Source of the DNA: an uncultured Rhizobiaceae group bacterium
Lineage (GTDB): Bacteria; Pseudomonadota; Alphaproteobacteria; Rhizobiales; Rhizobiaceae
Reading direction: 5' to 3'
NCBI GenBank assembly: GCA_938009335.1
Contig: CALLHT010000270.1
Span: forward strand, 1-10,745
DNA length: 10,745 nucleotides
Shown here: positions 1 through 5,805 of the stretch, piece by piece
Position numbering within the stretch: the stretch's first letter is position 1
Layout of the letters: every line of letters begins with the position of its first letter
The notes under the pieces: generated by a model
Databases searched by the model: none
Told to the model about the DNA's origin: nothing
Seen by the model: only the letters and a program-made list of their open reading frames with translations
Program-made: the position numbers and the translations under genes

Positions 1-204
1 GAACTGCGGCCAGACCCATGTTGGACCCAAATCAGCAAGCACGGAATTATCCTGCTTGTCTCGAATAGATTGAATGCGGCCGCCCAAGGTTGCGCCGGCT
101 TCAAGGAGCTGGAAGTCAAGATTGGCCTCTGCCAATCGATAGGCAGTCGTGAGGCCGGACAAGCCTCCTCCGACAATTGCGATGTCTGTTGTATGAGTGA
201 CCAT
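1..204 (-). CDS. Flavin monoamine oxidase family protein (5' part only)
   Basis: The first 68 residues of an FAD-dependent amine oxidase lie here; the gene runs off the left edge. The ATG at 202-204 opens a frame with a classic dinucleotide-binding start: residues 7-24 form a beta strand, a glycine-rich VGGGLSGL loop and a helix. An acidic residue (E35) follows, then the second flavin-contact motif LGGRI at 40-44. The segment DLGPTWVWP at 58-66 is typical of the flavin monoamine oxidase family. Such enzymes oxidise primary or polyamine substrates to aldehyde, ammonia and hydrogen peroxide in the cytoplasm. Substrate cannot be told from this fragment. No strong Shine-Dalgarno is visible; GGA lies about 9 bases upstream. 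An inverted repeat at 220-239 sits where the promoter or leader should be. Confidence 0.85.
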   Translation of the reverse strand, partial: MVTHTTDIAIVGGGLSGLTTAYRLAEANLDFQLLEAGATLGGRIQSIRDKQDNSVLADLGPTWVWPQF

Positions 205-219
205 TGCACAAGTCCAGTC

Positions 220-239
220 TATCTATCATTAGGTAGATA
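220..239. promoter_or_regulatory. Inverted repeat upstream of the amine oxidase gene
   Basis: TATCTA at 220-225 and TAGATA at 234-239 form a perfect 6-bp inverted repeat with an 8-base spacer, 16 to 35 bases upstream of the amine oxidase start. The size and place fit a repressor operator overlapping the promoter or leader. No specific regulator can be named. A 6-bp match in a 71-bp AT-rich gap could also be chance. Confidence 0.25.
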
Positions 240-275
240 AGCGATGAGATCGAATTTGCAAAGCCATTATTTATC

Positions 276-989
276 TTATTGGGAAAGACGCGCAGTGCCG
301 GTTCCCAAAATTTCACGAATGAGTTTGCGAAGGATGGCGCTACGAAAATCCTCAAAGCCCTTAGCGGTCATCAGGAACGCGCCATTGCCACCAATCACTT
401 TGTTTACGTAGTGTCGAACCAGATCGACTTCTTCAATAGCACCCACACCGACTTCATCGTTGAAGATGACGAGGCCATTGATGGTGATGCCTTTTAGAAC
501 AGCAATATCGCGTTGGGCCTCAGATGTATTGCCGCTTCCGCGTCCATCACCGGAGACATCGATGACTTTTCGATTCCCCAGGAATGAATTGGTCTCAAAT
601 GCATCGATAGCGTGTTCTAAAACACTTCCAATGTCAGTAGAGCCACTTAATGTGCGTGGCTGCTTCAAAAGCTTCCGAGAGAAGCCAAGTGCAGAGGCTT
701 GGTCATTGATAAGGGTCCAGTCTACGACGCTGTGTTGTTGATTTTTGCCGGACCATTCAATCAGTGTGACTGCAATTCCGCTAGAGCCCATGCCCTCAAT
801 AACTGCAATTAAATCGGGATGAGCAAACACCTCAGCAATGCCGCGTCGTTGCAACTCAAATTCATCCGCATCAACGCTTGAGGAAGTATCCACCACAAGA
901 GCCAACTCCAAAGCGACCTGTCGTTGAGCAGCGATGGCGTGTTGCGCAACAAGGCAAACAACTATCAAGGGAAGAAGCAGACGAAGCAT
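276..989 (-). CDS. DUF1194 domain-containing protein, secreted VWA-like
   Basis: A 237-residue protein with a cleavable-looking signal peptide: hydrophobic core at residues 2-16 and an AIAAQ cleavage region near 18-22. The rest is a von Willebrand factor A-like fold of the DUF1194 family. The metal-ion-dependent adhesion site is visible: DTSSS at 34-38, a threonine in STDIG at 117-121, and the aspartates of DVSGDGRGSG around 144-153. The protein probably acts in the periplasm or outside the cell, binding a partner through a divalent metal; the family's role is not defined. The start codon lacks a clear Shine-Dalgarno, but the signal peptide begins exactly there. A promoter-like element (1023-1050) lies just upstream, so it may be transcribed separately from tRNA-Glu. 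Confidence 0.85.
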   Translation of the reverse strand: MLRLLLPLIVVCLVAQHAIAAQRQVALELALVVDTSSSVDADEFELQRRGIAEVFAHPDLIAVIEGMGSSGIAVTLIEWSGKNQQHSVVDWTLINDQASALGFSRKLLKQPRTLSGSTDIGSVLEHAIDAFETNSFLGNRKVIDVSGDGRGSGNTSEAQRDIAVLKGITINGLVIFNDEVGVGAIEEVDLVRHYVNKVIGGNGAFLMTAKGFEDFRSAILRKLIREILGTGTARLSQ

Positions 990-1022
990 GAGATGAAAAT
1001 GGCGCGGGTTTTATCCACGTCA

Positions 1023-1050
1023 ATCATATTGAGTAACAATTATTCTTCAA
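1023..1050 (-). promoter_or_regulatory. Candidate sigma-70-type promoter for the DUF1194 gene
   Basis: Read on the minus strand, TTGAAG (1045-1050) and TATGAT (1023-1028) are separated by 16 bases. They match 4 of 6 and 5 of 6 consensus positions. Transcription would start near 1016, giving a leader of about 27 bases before the ATG at 989. The box sits between tRNA-Glu and the DUF1194 gene, where a promoter is expected. Confidence 0.35.
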
Positions 1051-1070
1051 CGATGTCATGGAAAACACAG

Positions 1071-1145
1071 TGGTACTCCCTAGGGGAATCGAACCCCTCT
1101 TTCCAGGTTGAAAACCTGGCGTCCTAACCGATAGACGAAGGGAGC
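1071..1145 (-). tRNA. tRNA-Glu (anticodon TTC)
   Basis: The minus strand folds as a complete 75-base tRNA including an encoded CCA end (1071-1073). The acceptor stem pairs GCTCCCT (1139-1145) with AGGGAGT, closing on a G-U pair. The anticodon arm is CCAGG, loop TTTTCAA, CCTGG, placing anticodon TTC at 1110-1112. The T arm AGGGG-TTCGATT-CCCCT is canonical. Anticodon, discriminator A and overall sequence fit glutamate. A well-formed promoter lies 20 to 48 bases upstream. Confidence 0.97.
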
Positions 1146-1164
1146 ACATCTGTGTGTGAAGCGG

Positions 1165-1193
1165 GTTATAGAAGCGTCGCTTCCAAGCATCAA
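1165..1193 (-). promoter_or_regulatory. Promoter of tRNA-Glu, with a palindromic spacer
   Basis: On the minus strand TTGATG (1188-1193) and TATAAC (1165-1170) are 17 bases apart, matching 4 of 6 and 5 of 6 consensus positions at ideal spacing. Transcription would start near 1158, about 13 bases before the mature tRNA 5' end. The spacer contains a perfect palindrome, GAAGCG-T-CGCTTC (1171-1183), which abuts the -10 box. Confidence 0.55.
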
Positions 1194-1213
1194 GCGAAAT
1201 TTTCAGCTTTTTT

Positions 1214-1268
1214 AAAAATAATTCAGGCTTGCATGAATAATGTCGATACGAGCCTGATCAATATCAGG
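1214..1268 (-). terminator. Candidate terminator region of the M15 peptidase gene
   Basis: Downstream of the peptidase stop codon, minus-strand CAGGCT (1251-1256) can pair with AGCCTG (1224-1229), and the second arm is followed by AATTATTTTT. An alternative smaller hairpin, CCTGAT-ATTG-ATCAGG (1253-1268), overlaps the stop codon and competes for the same bases. The long 21-base loop of the first hairpin makes it a weak call. Some stop signal is expected here, ahead of the tRNA-Glu promoter. Confidence 0.3.
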
Positions 1269-2601
1269 TTTTGCGCTTCTTCCGCTTGGAAGATCGGCGG
1301 CAAGGGTGGTGCCAGTCTCGCACAGAACCGGTATCGATGTGAACCGATTTGGTTCTGCAGTAGGTGCCTACGCCGCCACGCCCAGGCAGGGTGCGCAAAT
1401 ACTTCGCCAACTGCCATTTCGAGACGCCTTCGACCTGAATATCGGCCGCCTTGCAATAAATATGCATGGAATTTTTAGCACCACCAGCGCGTCGGTTTCG
1501 CTTTGGGCTACGATAGCCGGATGTCACAATAGGTTTACGCCCATATTTCCGCTCGACCTGTTTCAACATCCGCAATATGCCCGGCTTCAGGCATGCGACC
1601 TGTACCTTCGAATGTTGAACACGAATGCCATTTGGCGAAAGTCTTCCTAAGCTACCAACCGCTGCCACTTGAGTGACTGATGGAGTGCTAGACGCTGCAG
1701 TATCGTCTTCTTTCACGCCAAAGATTTGGGCTGTGCTTTTAACACCCGGAAGAGCGCTGTTTGTAGATGTGTCGCGTTGCTTGATTCTTACGGTTTTAGG
1801 CCGCGACGGCGATTTACTCTTTTTGGCAGTTGCATGGGCAGAAGCGATTCTCACTCCGCCATCATCGTCGCCGCGTCCTGCTGAGCCGCCATTTGTGCGT
1901 TTGGTTTGAGGCCGTTCTAATTTCTTTGTCCCATTGCCTTGGAATAGACGGGCAAAAAGGCCCGTAGCTTTCGGTTTTTCAGCTGCAACTGGCTCAGGAA
2001 CAGCGGGAGCAGATAGTGAAGCCAGTTGTTGAGTCTCAGCCTTCGGGGCTTCAGCAGTGGTCGATGGAATATCAGACGTATTAAGGTCTGGCTTTGTAAC
2101 CTCTGTTGTACCGCCAGATGTGGCCTGAACAGCTGCCGCTTCTGGCGTGGTCGGGGCAGCAGAAGTGGACACGCTGGCCACTTCGGTTGTGGGTGCGGCG
2201 GTCGCGACTTCAGCAGATGTCGGTGAGGCCGCTGCATTTTCAATAACAGTTTGTGCAGGAACGGTCGGTTGTGCAGGATCAACAGCGGCTAGAACCGAGC
2301 TGGACGATTGTTGAGTTGCGGAAGCTGTGCTTGTTTCGGATCCTCCCGCAGTCAGATTTGCAGTCTCAAGGGTTGGTCTTGGCGCACGTATCGGAATGTT
2401 CGGTGCCGTGTTGGAGGATAAATCGCCGTTCGAAGCAAGGCCCAGTTGAGGGGATGGTTGTTGAAGGCTGGTGTCAATAGTGAGAACTTCAGATTGAGAA
2501 ACACATGCCGATAGAGCCGCGGCAGAAGACAACAAAAGGAGACTGCGAGAAACACGCGAGCGGTATTTAAGGGCAAACTGTGATGGTTTTGTATCCATCA
2601 T
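1264..2601 (-). CDS. Probable lipoprotein with C-terminal M15-type peptidase domain (DUF882/YcbK-like)
   Basis: A 445-residue protein. Residues 1-33 hold basic residues, a hydrophobic run and the lipobox LSAC, with Cys33 as the likely lipidated residue. Residues 60-215 are a low-complexity Ala/Thr/Ser/Pro/Val-rich linker, and 255-275 is basic. The C-terminal domain (about 325-435) has the M15 zinc-site pattern SxHxxxxAxD (S378, H380, D387) and a second HID (H421). It should therefore cut or bind D-amino-acid peptide bonds in peptidoglycan. Four cysteines (337, 383, 415, 434) surround the site and may form disulfides in the periplasm. The tail is very basic (RRSSKRKKRKT). I chose the ATG at 2601; a second ATG at 2598 and a TTG at 2622 are possible, and none has a strong ribosome site. 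Confidence 0.8.
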   Translation of the reverse strand: MMDTKPSQFALKYRSRVSRSLLLLSSAAALSACVSQSEVLTIDTSLQQPSPQLGLASNGDLSSNTAPNIPIRAPRPTLETANLTAGGSETSTASATQQSSSSVLAAVDPAQPTVPAQTVIENAAASPTSAEVATAAPTTEVASVSTSAAPTTPEAAAVQATSGGTTEVTKPDLNTSDIPSTTAEAPKAETQQLASLSAPAVPEPVAAEKPKATGLFARLFQGNGTKKLERPQTKRTNGGSAGRGDDDGGVRIASAHATAKKSKSPSRPKTVRIKQRDTSTNSALPGVKSTAQIFGVKEDDTAASSTPSVTQVAAVGSLGRLSPNGIRVQHSKVQVACLKPGILRMLKQVERKYGRKPIVTSGYRSPKRNRRAGGAKNSMHIYCKAADIQVEGVSKWQLAKYLRTLPGRGGVGTYCRTKSVHIDTGSVRDWHHPCRRSSKRKKRKT

Positions 2602-2754
2602 GTTTTTCAACAATCTACTCAATGTCGATTCTGCCCCCGAATCATCCGATATAATTTCTGACGCTACGCGCCCGAAAGTTAATTATTCCTAACGATTACA
2701 AGATCGAAAACTGGCCCGATCCAAAAATAATCGAATTATGTTATTCCCAGCAAA

Positions 2755-2778
2755 TAACGTCGATCGAATTAGACGTTA
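2755..2778. repeat. 7-bp perfect inverted repeat in the gloA/M15 gap
   Basis: TAACGTC (2755-2761) and GACGTTA (2772-2778) form a perfect inverted repeat with a 10-base spacer. It lies in the 232-bp gap (2602-2833) between the gloA stop and the M15 peptidase start. It could be an operator upstream of the peptidase gene or a weak hairpin after gloA; there is no T-run to support a terminator. I see nothing else firm in this gap. Confidence 0.25.
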
Positions 2779-2833
2779 ATTAAGGCTGAAACAAGACACA
2801 ATTGGGTTGGAAAAACCACAACAGGCTGGGCCT

Positions 2834-3286
2834 CTACCATTCGCCGGTGTTTTCCATACTTTTCCAAGGTTCGACAGGCTCAAGCGCATTGCCTTTTTGA
2901 AGTAACTCAATCGAGATATTATCGGGTGAGCGAATAAACGCCATAAAGCCATCGCGCGGAGGCCGGTTGATCGTTACTCCAGCCTTCATGAGATTGCTAC
3001 AGAATGCGTGAATATCATCCACCGCAAAGGCCAAATGGCCAAAATTTCTACCGCCGGTATAGTCTTCCGGGTCCCAATTATACGTAAGTTCTAGAACCGG
3101 GGCGCGTCTGGTCGATGCTTGATCTTTGGTTGAACTGAGATCGTCAGGTGCGGATAAGAAGATGTTGGTAAAGCGACCTGCTTCACTTTCATAACGGTGA
3201 ACTTCTACCATTCCCAATTTATTGCAGTAAAAATCAAGCGAATCATCGAGGTTCTTTATTCGGACCATCGTATGCAAATATTTCAT
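2834..3286 (-). CDS. gloA: Lactoylglutathione lyase (glyoxalase I)
   Basis: A 150-residue VOC-family enzyme that isomerises the methylglyoxal-glutathione hemithioacetal to S-lactoylglutathione in the cytoplasm, the first step of methylglyoxal detoxification. Two beta-alpha-beta-beta-beta modules are visible. The four metal ligands of glyoxalase I are in place: H5 in YLHTMVRI, E66 in VLELTYNW, H84 in NFGHLAF and E127 in ISIELLQ. TYNWDPEDYTGGRNFGHLA and INRPPRDG are strong family signatures. Relative to the E. coli enzyme there is about a 10-residue longer loop (near 50-62) between H5 and E66. The ATG at 3286 has a good Shine-Dalgarno, GAGGAG at 3292-3297. The gene stands alone, divergent from the cold-shock gene. 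Confidence 0.95.
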   Translation of the reverse strand: MKYLHTMVRIKNLDDSLDFYCNKLGMVEVHRYESEAGRFTNIFLSAPDDLSSTKDQASTRRAPVLELTYNWDPEDYTGGRNFGHLAFAVDDIHAFCSNLMKAGVTINRPPRDGFMAFIRSPDNISIELLQKGNALEPVEPWKSMENTGEW

Positions 3287-3323
3287 GGGGGCTCCTCTTC
3301 GGATTTGGTAGGCGTATTGCGAG

Positions 3324-3341
3324 CTATGTCTTTAAACATAG
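3324..3341. promoter_or_regulatory. Inverted repeat in the divergent gloA/cold-shock gap
   Basis: CTATGT (3324-3329) and ACATAG (3336-3341) pair perfectly around CTTTAA; flanking GAG and AGC allow a few more imperfect pairs. It sits 38 to 55 bases upstream of gloA and about 150 upstream of the cold-shock start, so it could serve as an operator for gloA or for both genes. No regulator can be assigned. Confidence 0.25.
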
Positions 3342-3400
3342 AGCTTATATGCGGCTTTTACACAGCCTTGTTAGTTTTTTTTCATTTTTTGAGTTTTGTA

Positions 3401-3458
3401 CTTGCGGTCCCGCAGCAGCAAGATGTTAACATGTCAGAGAATCAGATATCCAGATTCT
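3401..3458 (+). promoter_or_regulatory. Structured leader upstream of the cold-shock gene
   Basis: Two hairpins can form ahead of the cold-shock start: TGCG-GTCC-CGCA at 3403-3414, which can sit inside a wider CTTGC/GCAAG pairing (3401-3405 with 3418-3422), and AGAATC/GATTCT at 3438-3443 with 3453-3458. A T-rich tract (about 3374-3398) precedes them and may be upstream promoter sequence. Long structured leaders are known for csp genes. The transcription start is not determined here, so leader status is inferred. Confidence 0.3.
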
Positions 3459-3487
3459 GATACGCGGCAATATGGAAGTAAGTAGTC

Positions 3488-4072
3488 ATGTCGGGGGACA
3501 AACCACATTCAGCGGAATATGTGCAAAGCGGCGAAGCCGCTAGTGCTGAAAACGATGCGGTAGATGTTCGCGAGGCGGCGGGCACTATAAAATGGTTCGA
3601 TGTTTCTAAGGGTTTTGGTTTTATTGTTCCTGACGAAGGCGGCGAAGATATTCTTTTGCACGTCACCAGCCTACGTCGCGATGGTTTTCAAACAGCTCCC
3701 GAAGGCGCGCGGATCGTTTGCGAAGTTGTGCGCCGTGATCGCGGGCTGCAAGCTTTGCGTGTCCTTTCAATGGATGAAAGCACGGCAACTCATCCTTCGC
3801 TTAAAGAAGGTGGAAAAACCCACTTTGACGTAAGAGCAGAAAGTGGTTTGGAACGCGTTCAGGTTAAATGGTTCAATAGAACCAAAGGCTATGGCTTTGT
3901 AGTGCGCGGCAATGAAGACATTTTCGTGCATATGGAAACCCTAAGACGCTTCGGTCTGACTGAACTTCGCCCTGGGCAATATGTGCGTGTTCGCTTCGGC
4001 CAGGGCCCTAAGGGTCTGATGGCTGCGGAAATCTTCCCGGACGATGAAAACCTCTCGCGGAATACGAACTAA
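3488..4072 (+). CDS. Two-domain cold-shock (CSD) protein
   Basis: A 194-residue protein with two tandem cold-shock domains, a form common in alphaproteobacteria, whereas E. coli CspA is a single domain of about 70 residues. Domain 1 (about 31-95) has GTIKWFDVSKGFGFIVP with RNP1 KGFGFI at 41-46 and a degenerate RNP2 DILLHV. Domain 2 (about 122-186) has VQVKWFNRTKGYGFVV with RNP1 KGYGFV at 133-138 and RNP2 DIFVHM. The linker (about 96-121) and the first 30 residues are polar and acidic. Such proteins bind single-stranded RNA or DNA and melt RNA structure in the cytoplasm. The ATG at 3488 has GGAAG about 8 bases upstream. The leader carries hairpins and a tiny frame, consistent with leader-based control as in other csp genes. 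Confidence 0.93.
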   Translation: MSGDKPHSAEYVQSGEAASAENDAVDVREAAGTIKWFDVSKGFGFIVPDEGGEDILLHVTSLRRDGFQTAPEGARIVCEVVRRDRGLQALRVLSMDESTATHPSLKEGGKTHFDVRAESGLERVQVKWFNRTKGYGFVVRGNEDIFVHMETLRRFGLTELRPGQYVRVRFGQGPKGLMAAEIFPDDENLSRNTN

Positions 4073-4169
4073 GTCAGACTGCTAACTTGCTGCCATTTTT
4101 GTATTCACATTGACAAATCATATGGTTCTGTCCTGAATTGAGCCGTGTTTATCGTGTATGGACTGATGA

Positions 4170-4658
4170 ATGAACCTTTTGAAAACTCTTTCTATTATTT
4201 CTGCAGTATTGTTTGTTTCGCTTGCAGCACCTGCGTCTGTTCTAGCGCAACAGCAGGCTCAAGAAACACTGCTGCCCCTTGAAGAACTCGTGATCGAAAC
4301 CGGAGCAGGGTCATTCACCTTTGCTGTTGAAGTTGCCGATGATGAACGAGAGCGCGCGGTCGGATTGATGTTTAGAACAGAAATGGCTCCCAATCATGGA
4401 ATGCTGTTCGATTTTATGAGAACCGAACCGATTGCGATGTGGATGCAGAATACCGTTTTATCGTTGGATATGATTTTCATCGAGCCAAACGGGACGGTTC
4501 TTCGTGTTGCTAAAAATACAACACCTTTTTCACGGGACATAATCTCATCTGGTGGTCCGGTCTCTCACGTGCTGGAAGTGAATGCAGGGATCGCCAATCA
4601 AATCGGTTTGAAACCGGGTGATCGTATTATTCACCCGGACTTTAACGATGCTGATTAG
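4170..4658 (+). CDS. DUF192 domain-containing exported protein
   Basis: A 162-residue protein with a signal peptide: basic start MNLLK, hydrophobic core 6-20, and PASVLAQQ cleavage near 26. The DUF192 domain fills residues 45-158, with family motifs GLMFRTEMAPNHGMLFDF (65-82), MWMQNTVLSLDMIFI (90-104) and VLEVNAGIANQIGLKPGD (134-151). It should act in the periplasm; the biochemical role of the family is not settled. It lies 97 bp after the cold-shock gene on the same strand and 81 bp before tRNA-Pro, an order I recognise as common in Hyphomicrobiales. The ATG at 4170 has only a weak ribosome site (ATGGA); an out-of-frame ATG four bases earlier is not usable. Confidence 0.9.
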   Translation: MNLLKTLSIISAVLFVSLAAPASVLAQQQAQETLLPLEELVIETGAGSFTFAVEVADDERERAVGLMFRTEMAPNHGMLFDFMRTEPIAMWMQNTVLSLDMIFIEPNGTVLRVAKNTTPFSRDIISSGGPVSHVLEVNAGIANQIGLKPGDRIIHPDFNDAD

Positions 4659-4739
4659 GAATAAGGAAAAATAGTTTGAAATCACTGCTTTTCGCACTTG
4701 CAGGGCGATGCATTGAGGTGTAGTGGTTTGAGCCGAAAA

Positions 4740-4816
<77 letters not shown>

Positions 4817-4850
4817 AAAATCCACTGGAACAGTTCTGTACAAAGACGCG

Positions 4851-5156
4851 ATGCCAGCACGAATTTATCAACCCGCCAAAACGGCCATGCAATCCGGTAA
4901 GTCGAAGACGAACCGCTGGATTTTAGAGTTTGAAGCGGATGAGGCTCGCAAGATTGATCCATTGATGGGGTATACATCATCTTCAGATATGAAGTCTCAG
5001 GTGAAACTTGAGTTCAACTCAGCAGATGCCGCGAAAGAATATGCGGAAGCTCATGGCATTGCATATTCAATCCAGAAGCCACAAAAGCAGAAAAGACGTG
5101 TCATGTCTTACTCTGAGAACTTTGCTTCCGATAGAACACTTCCGTGGACGCATTAA
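4851..5156 (+). CDS. NADH dehydrogenase accessory subunit, NDUFS4-like (ETC complex I subunit)
   Basis: A 101-residue protein of the ETC complex I (NDUFS4/18-kDa) family, an accessory subunit on the peripheral arm of alphaproteobacterial and mitochondrial complex I, facing the cytoplasm. Family features are ARIYQPAKTAMQSGK (3-17), WILEFE (23-28), DPLMGYTSSSDM (36-47), the EYAEAHGIAYSI segment (63-74) and the terminal NFASDRTLPWTH. It is far from any nuo operon here, as is usual for this subunit. The open frame continues upstream through tRNA-Pro, but family similarity begins at the ATG at 4851, only 34 bases after the tRNA CCA. No clear Shine-Dalgarno precedes it. Confidence 0.93.
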   Translation: MPARIYQPAKTAMQSGKSKTNRWILEFEADEARKIDPLMGYTSSSDMKSQVKLEFNSADAAKEYAEAHGIAYSIQKPQKQKRRVMSYSENFASDRTLPWTH

Positions 5157-5161
5157 TCTGT

Positions 5162-5189
5162 TTGCGTGAATCAAACTTTTCTTTATAGA
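5162..5189 (+). promoter_or_regulatory. Candidate promoter of tRNA-Arg
   Basis: TTGCGT (5162-5167) and TATAGA (5184-5189) are 16 bases apart and would start transcription near 5196, a few bases before the tRNA. The -10 box is fair and the -35 poor. The same stretch contains the small hairpin GTTTG/CAAAC (5160-5164 with 5172-5176) followed by TTTTCTTT, which could instead end the upstream complex I gene. Confidence 0.3.
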
Positions 5190-5200
5190 AATACCTACGC

Positions 5201-5277
5201 GGTCCGGTAGCTCAGCTGGATAGAGCAGCTGACTTCTAATCAGCAGGTCGAGGGTTCGAATCCTTCCCGGATCGCCA
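5201..5277 (+). tRNA. tRNA-Arg (anticodon TCT)
   Basis: A complete 77-base tRNA with encoded CCA. The acceptor stem GGTCCGG (5201-5207) pairs with CCGGATC (with one G-U), followed by discriminator G. The anticodon arm GCTGA-CTTCTAA-TCAGC puts anticodon TCT at 5235-5237. The D arm (GCTC...GAGC) and the T arm GAGGG-TTCGAAT-CCTTC are intact. Confidence 0.97.
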
Positions 5278-5380
5278 TTCAAAATTTCGTCTGAAAAACA
5301 CGTTCAAATCACATTGGATAAGTTGATTTTTCCTTACTACACTGGTGCCTTTCTCGAAAAGCCAAGTAACTCTTTTCTAA

Positions 5381-5403
5381 GGACATATACTATTTTCATG
5401 TCC
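5381..5403. repeat. Inverted repeat GGACAT/ATGTCC
   Basis: GGACAT (5381-5386) and ATGTCC (5398-5403) pair perfectly across an 11-base AT-rich spacer that contains TATACT. It lies in the 227-bp gap between tRNA-Arg and the small unknown gene, about 100 bases ahead of that gene. It could be an operator or a leader hairpin. The gap holds nothing else I can support. Confidence 0.25.
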
Positions 5404-5504
5404 CTATGCGTCTTCCGCAATTGACGTGAGCCCGTACTTACTGGCATGGATTGTTCGCGGGAACAGGACGGTCAGGGTTGAAGAAAACCAAGTGGAGAAG
5501 ATAC

Positions 5505-5675
5505 ATGGAAGCGCATGTATTGGGCGACTACGTACTGGCTGAACTCGAAGCGATCCGGGCCTTGACCGAAGGCAAGGAAGGCTGGGATGCATTTAACATG
5601 CAGATTGAAACTGCAATGGAATTGGCTTTGGAAAAAGTTTACCAACACGCCGCAAAGCTCTCCCAAACGCAATAA
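5505..5675 (+). CDS. Small hypothetical protein (56 aa)
   Basis: I do not recognise this protein. The ATG at 5505 has a good ribosome site, GGAG at 5494-5497 with 7 bases of spacing, which favours it over the longer frame opening at 5451. The product is acidic to neutral and has no signal peptide or membrane segment. It is largely predicted helical by eye: residues 8-24 (DYVLAELEAIRALTEGK), then 26-50, where Ala, Glu and Leu recur. A GKEGW turn at 23-27 separates the two helices, so a small helical hairpin is plausible. It stands 130 bp before the methyltransferase gene on the same strand. Real coding status rests on the ribosome site and amino-acid pattern only. Confidence 0.6.
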   Translation: MEAHVLGDYVLAELEAIRALTEGKEGWDAFNMQIETAMELALEKVYQHAAKLSQTQ

Positions 5676-5713
5676 GTCAAACCATCAAACGCTTTCTCGC
5701 GACAATGTCTCAA

Positions 5714-5741
5714 TTGAGTTAGCAGAGTCGTAATCTTTAAT
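5714..5741 (+). promoter_or_regulatory. Candidate promoter of the MttB-family gene
   Basis: TTGAGT (5714-5719) and TTTAAT (5736-5741) are 16 bases apart, matching 4 of 6 and 5 of 6 consensus bases. The -35 box overlaps a 10-bp palindrome, CTCAATTGAG (5709-5718), which could be an operator half. A leader of about 58 bases would follow, including the hairpin AAAGCT-GACGCA-AGCTTT at 5754-5771. Confidence 0.3.
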
Positions 5742-5805
5742 TGAAAACGCACTAAAGCTGACGCAAGCTTTCATCGAACGCAAATCGTGCTTCGGGAGAG
5801 TATGC

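Noticed and set aside
1917..2282. 121-residue minus-strand frame rich in Pro, Leu and Arg
   Set aside because: It is an out-of-frame reading of the low-complexity linker of the M15 protein, whose repetitive codons suppress stops.
2602..2622. TTG start for the M15 lipoprotein
   Set aside because: Two ATG codons follow within 8 codons and no ribosome site supports the TTG; a shorter start also gives a more usual lipoprotein signal.
5160..5183. GTTTG/CAAAC hairpin with T-run as terminator of the complex I gene
   Set aside because: The stem is only 5 AT-rich pairs and overlaps a better candidate for the tRNA-Arg promoter, so it is not listed as a terminator.
5306..5331. AAATCA/TGATTT pairing followed by T residues after tRNA-Arg
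   Set aside because: Weak AT-only stem with a 12-base loop; too easily formed by chance.
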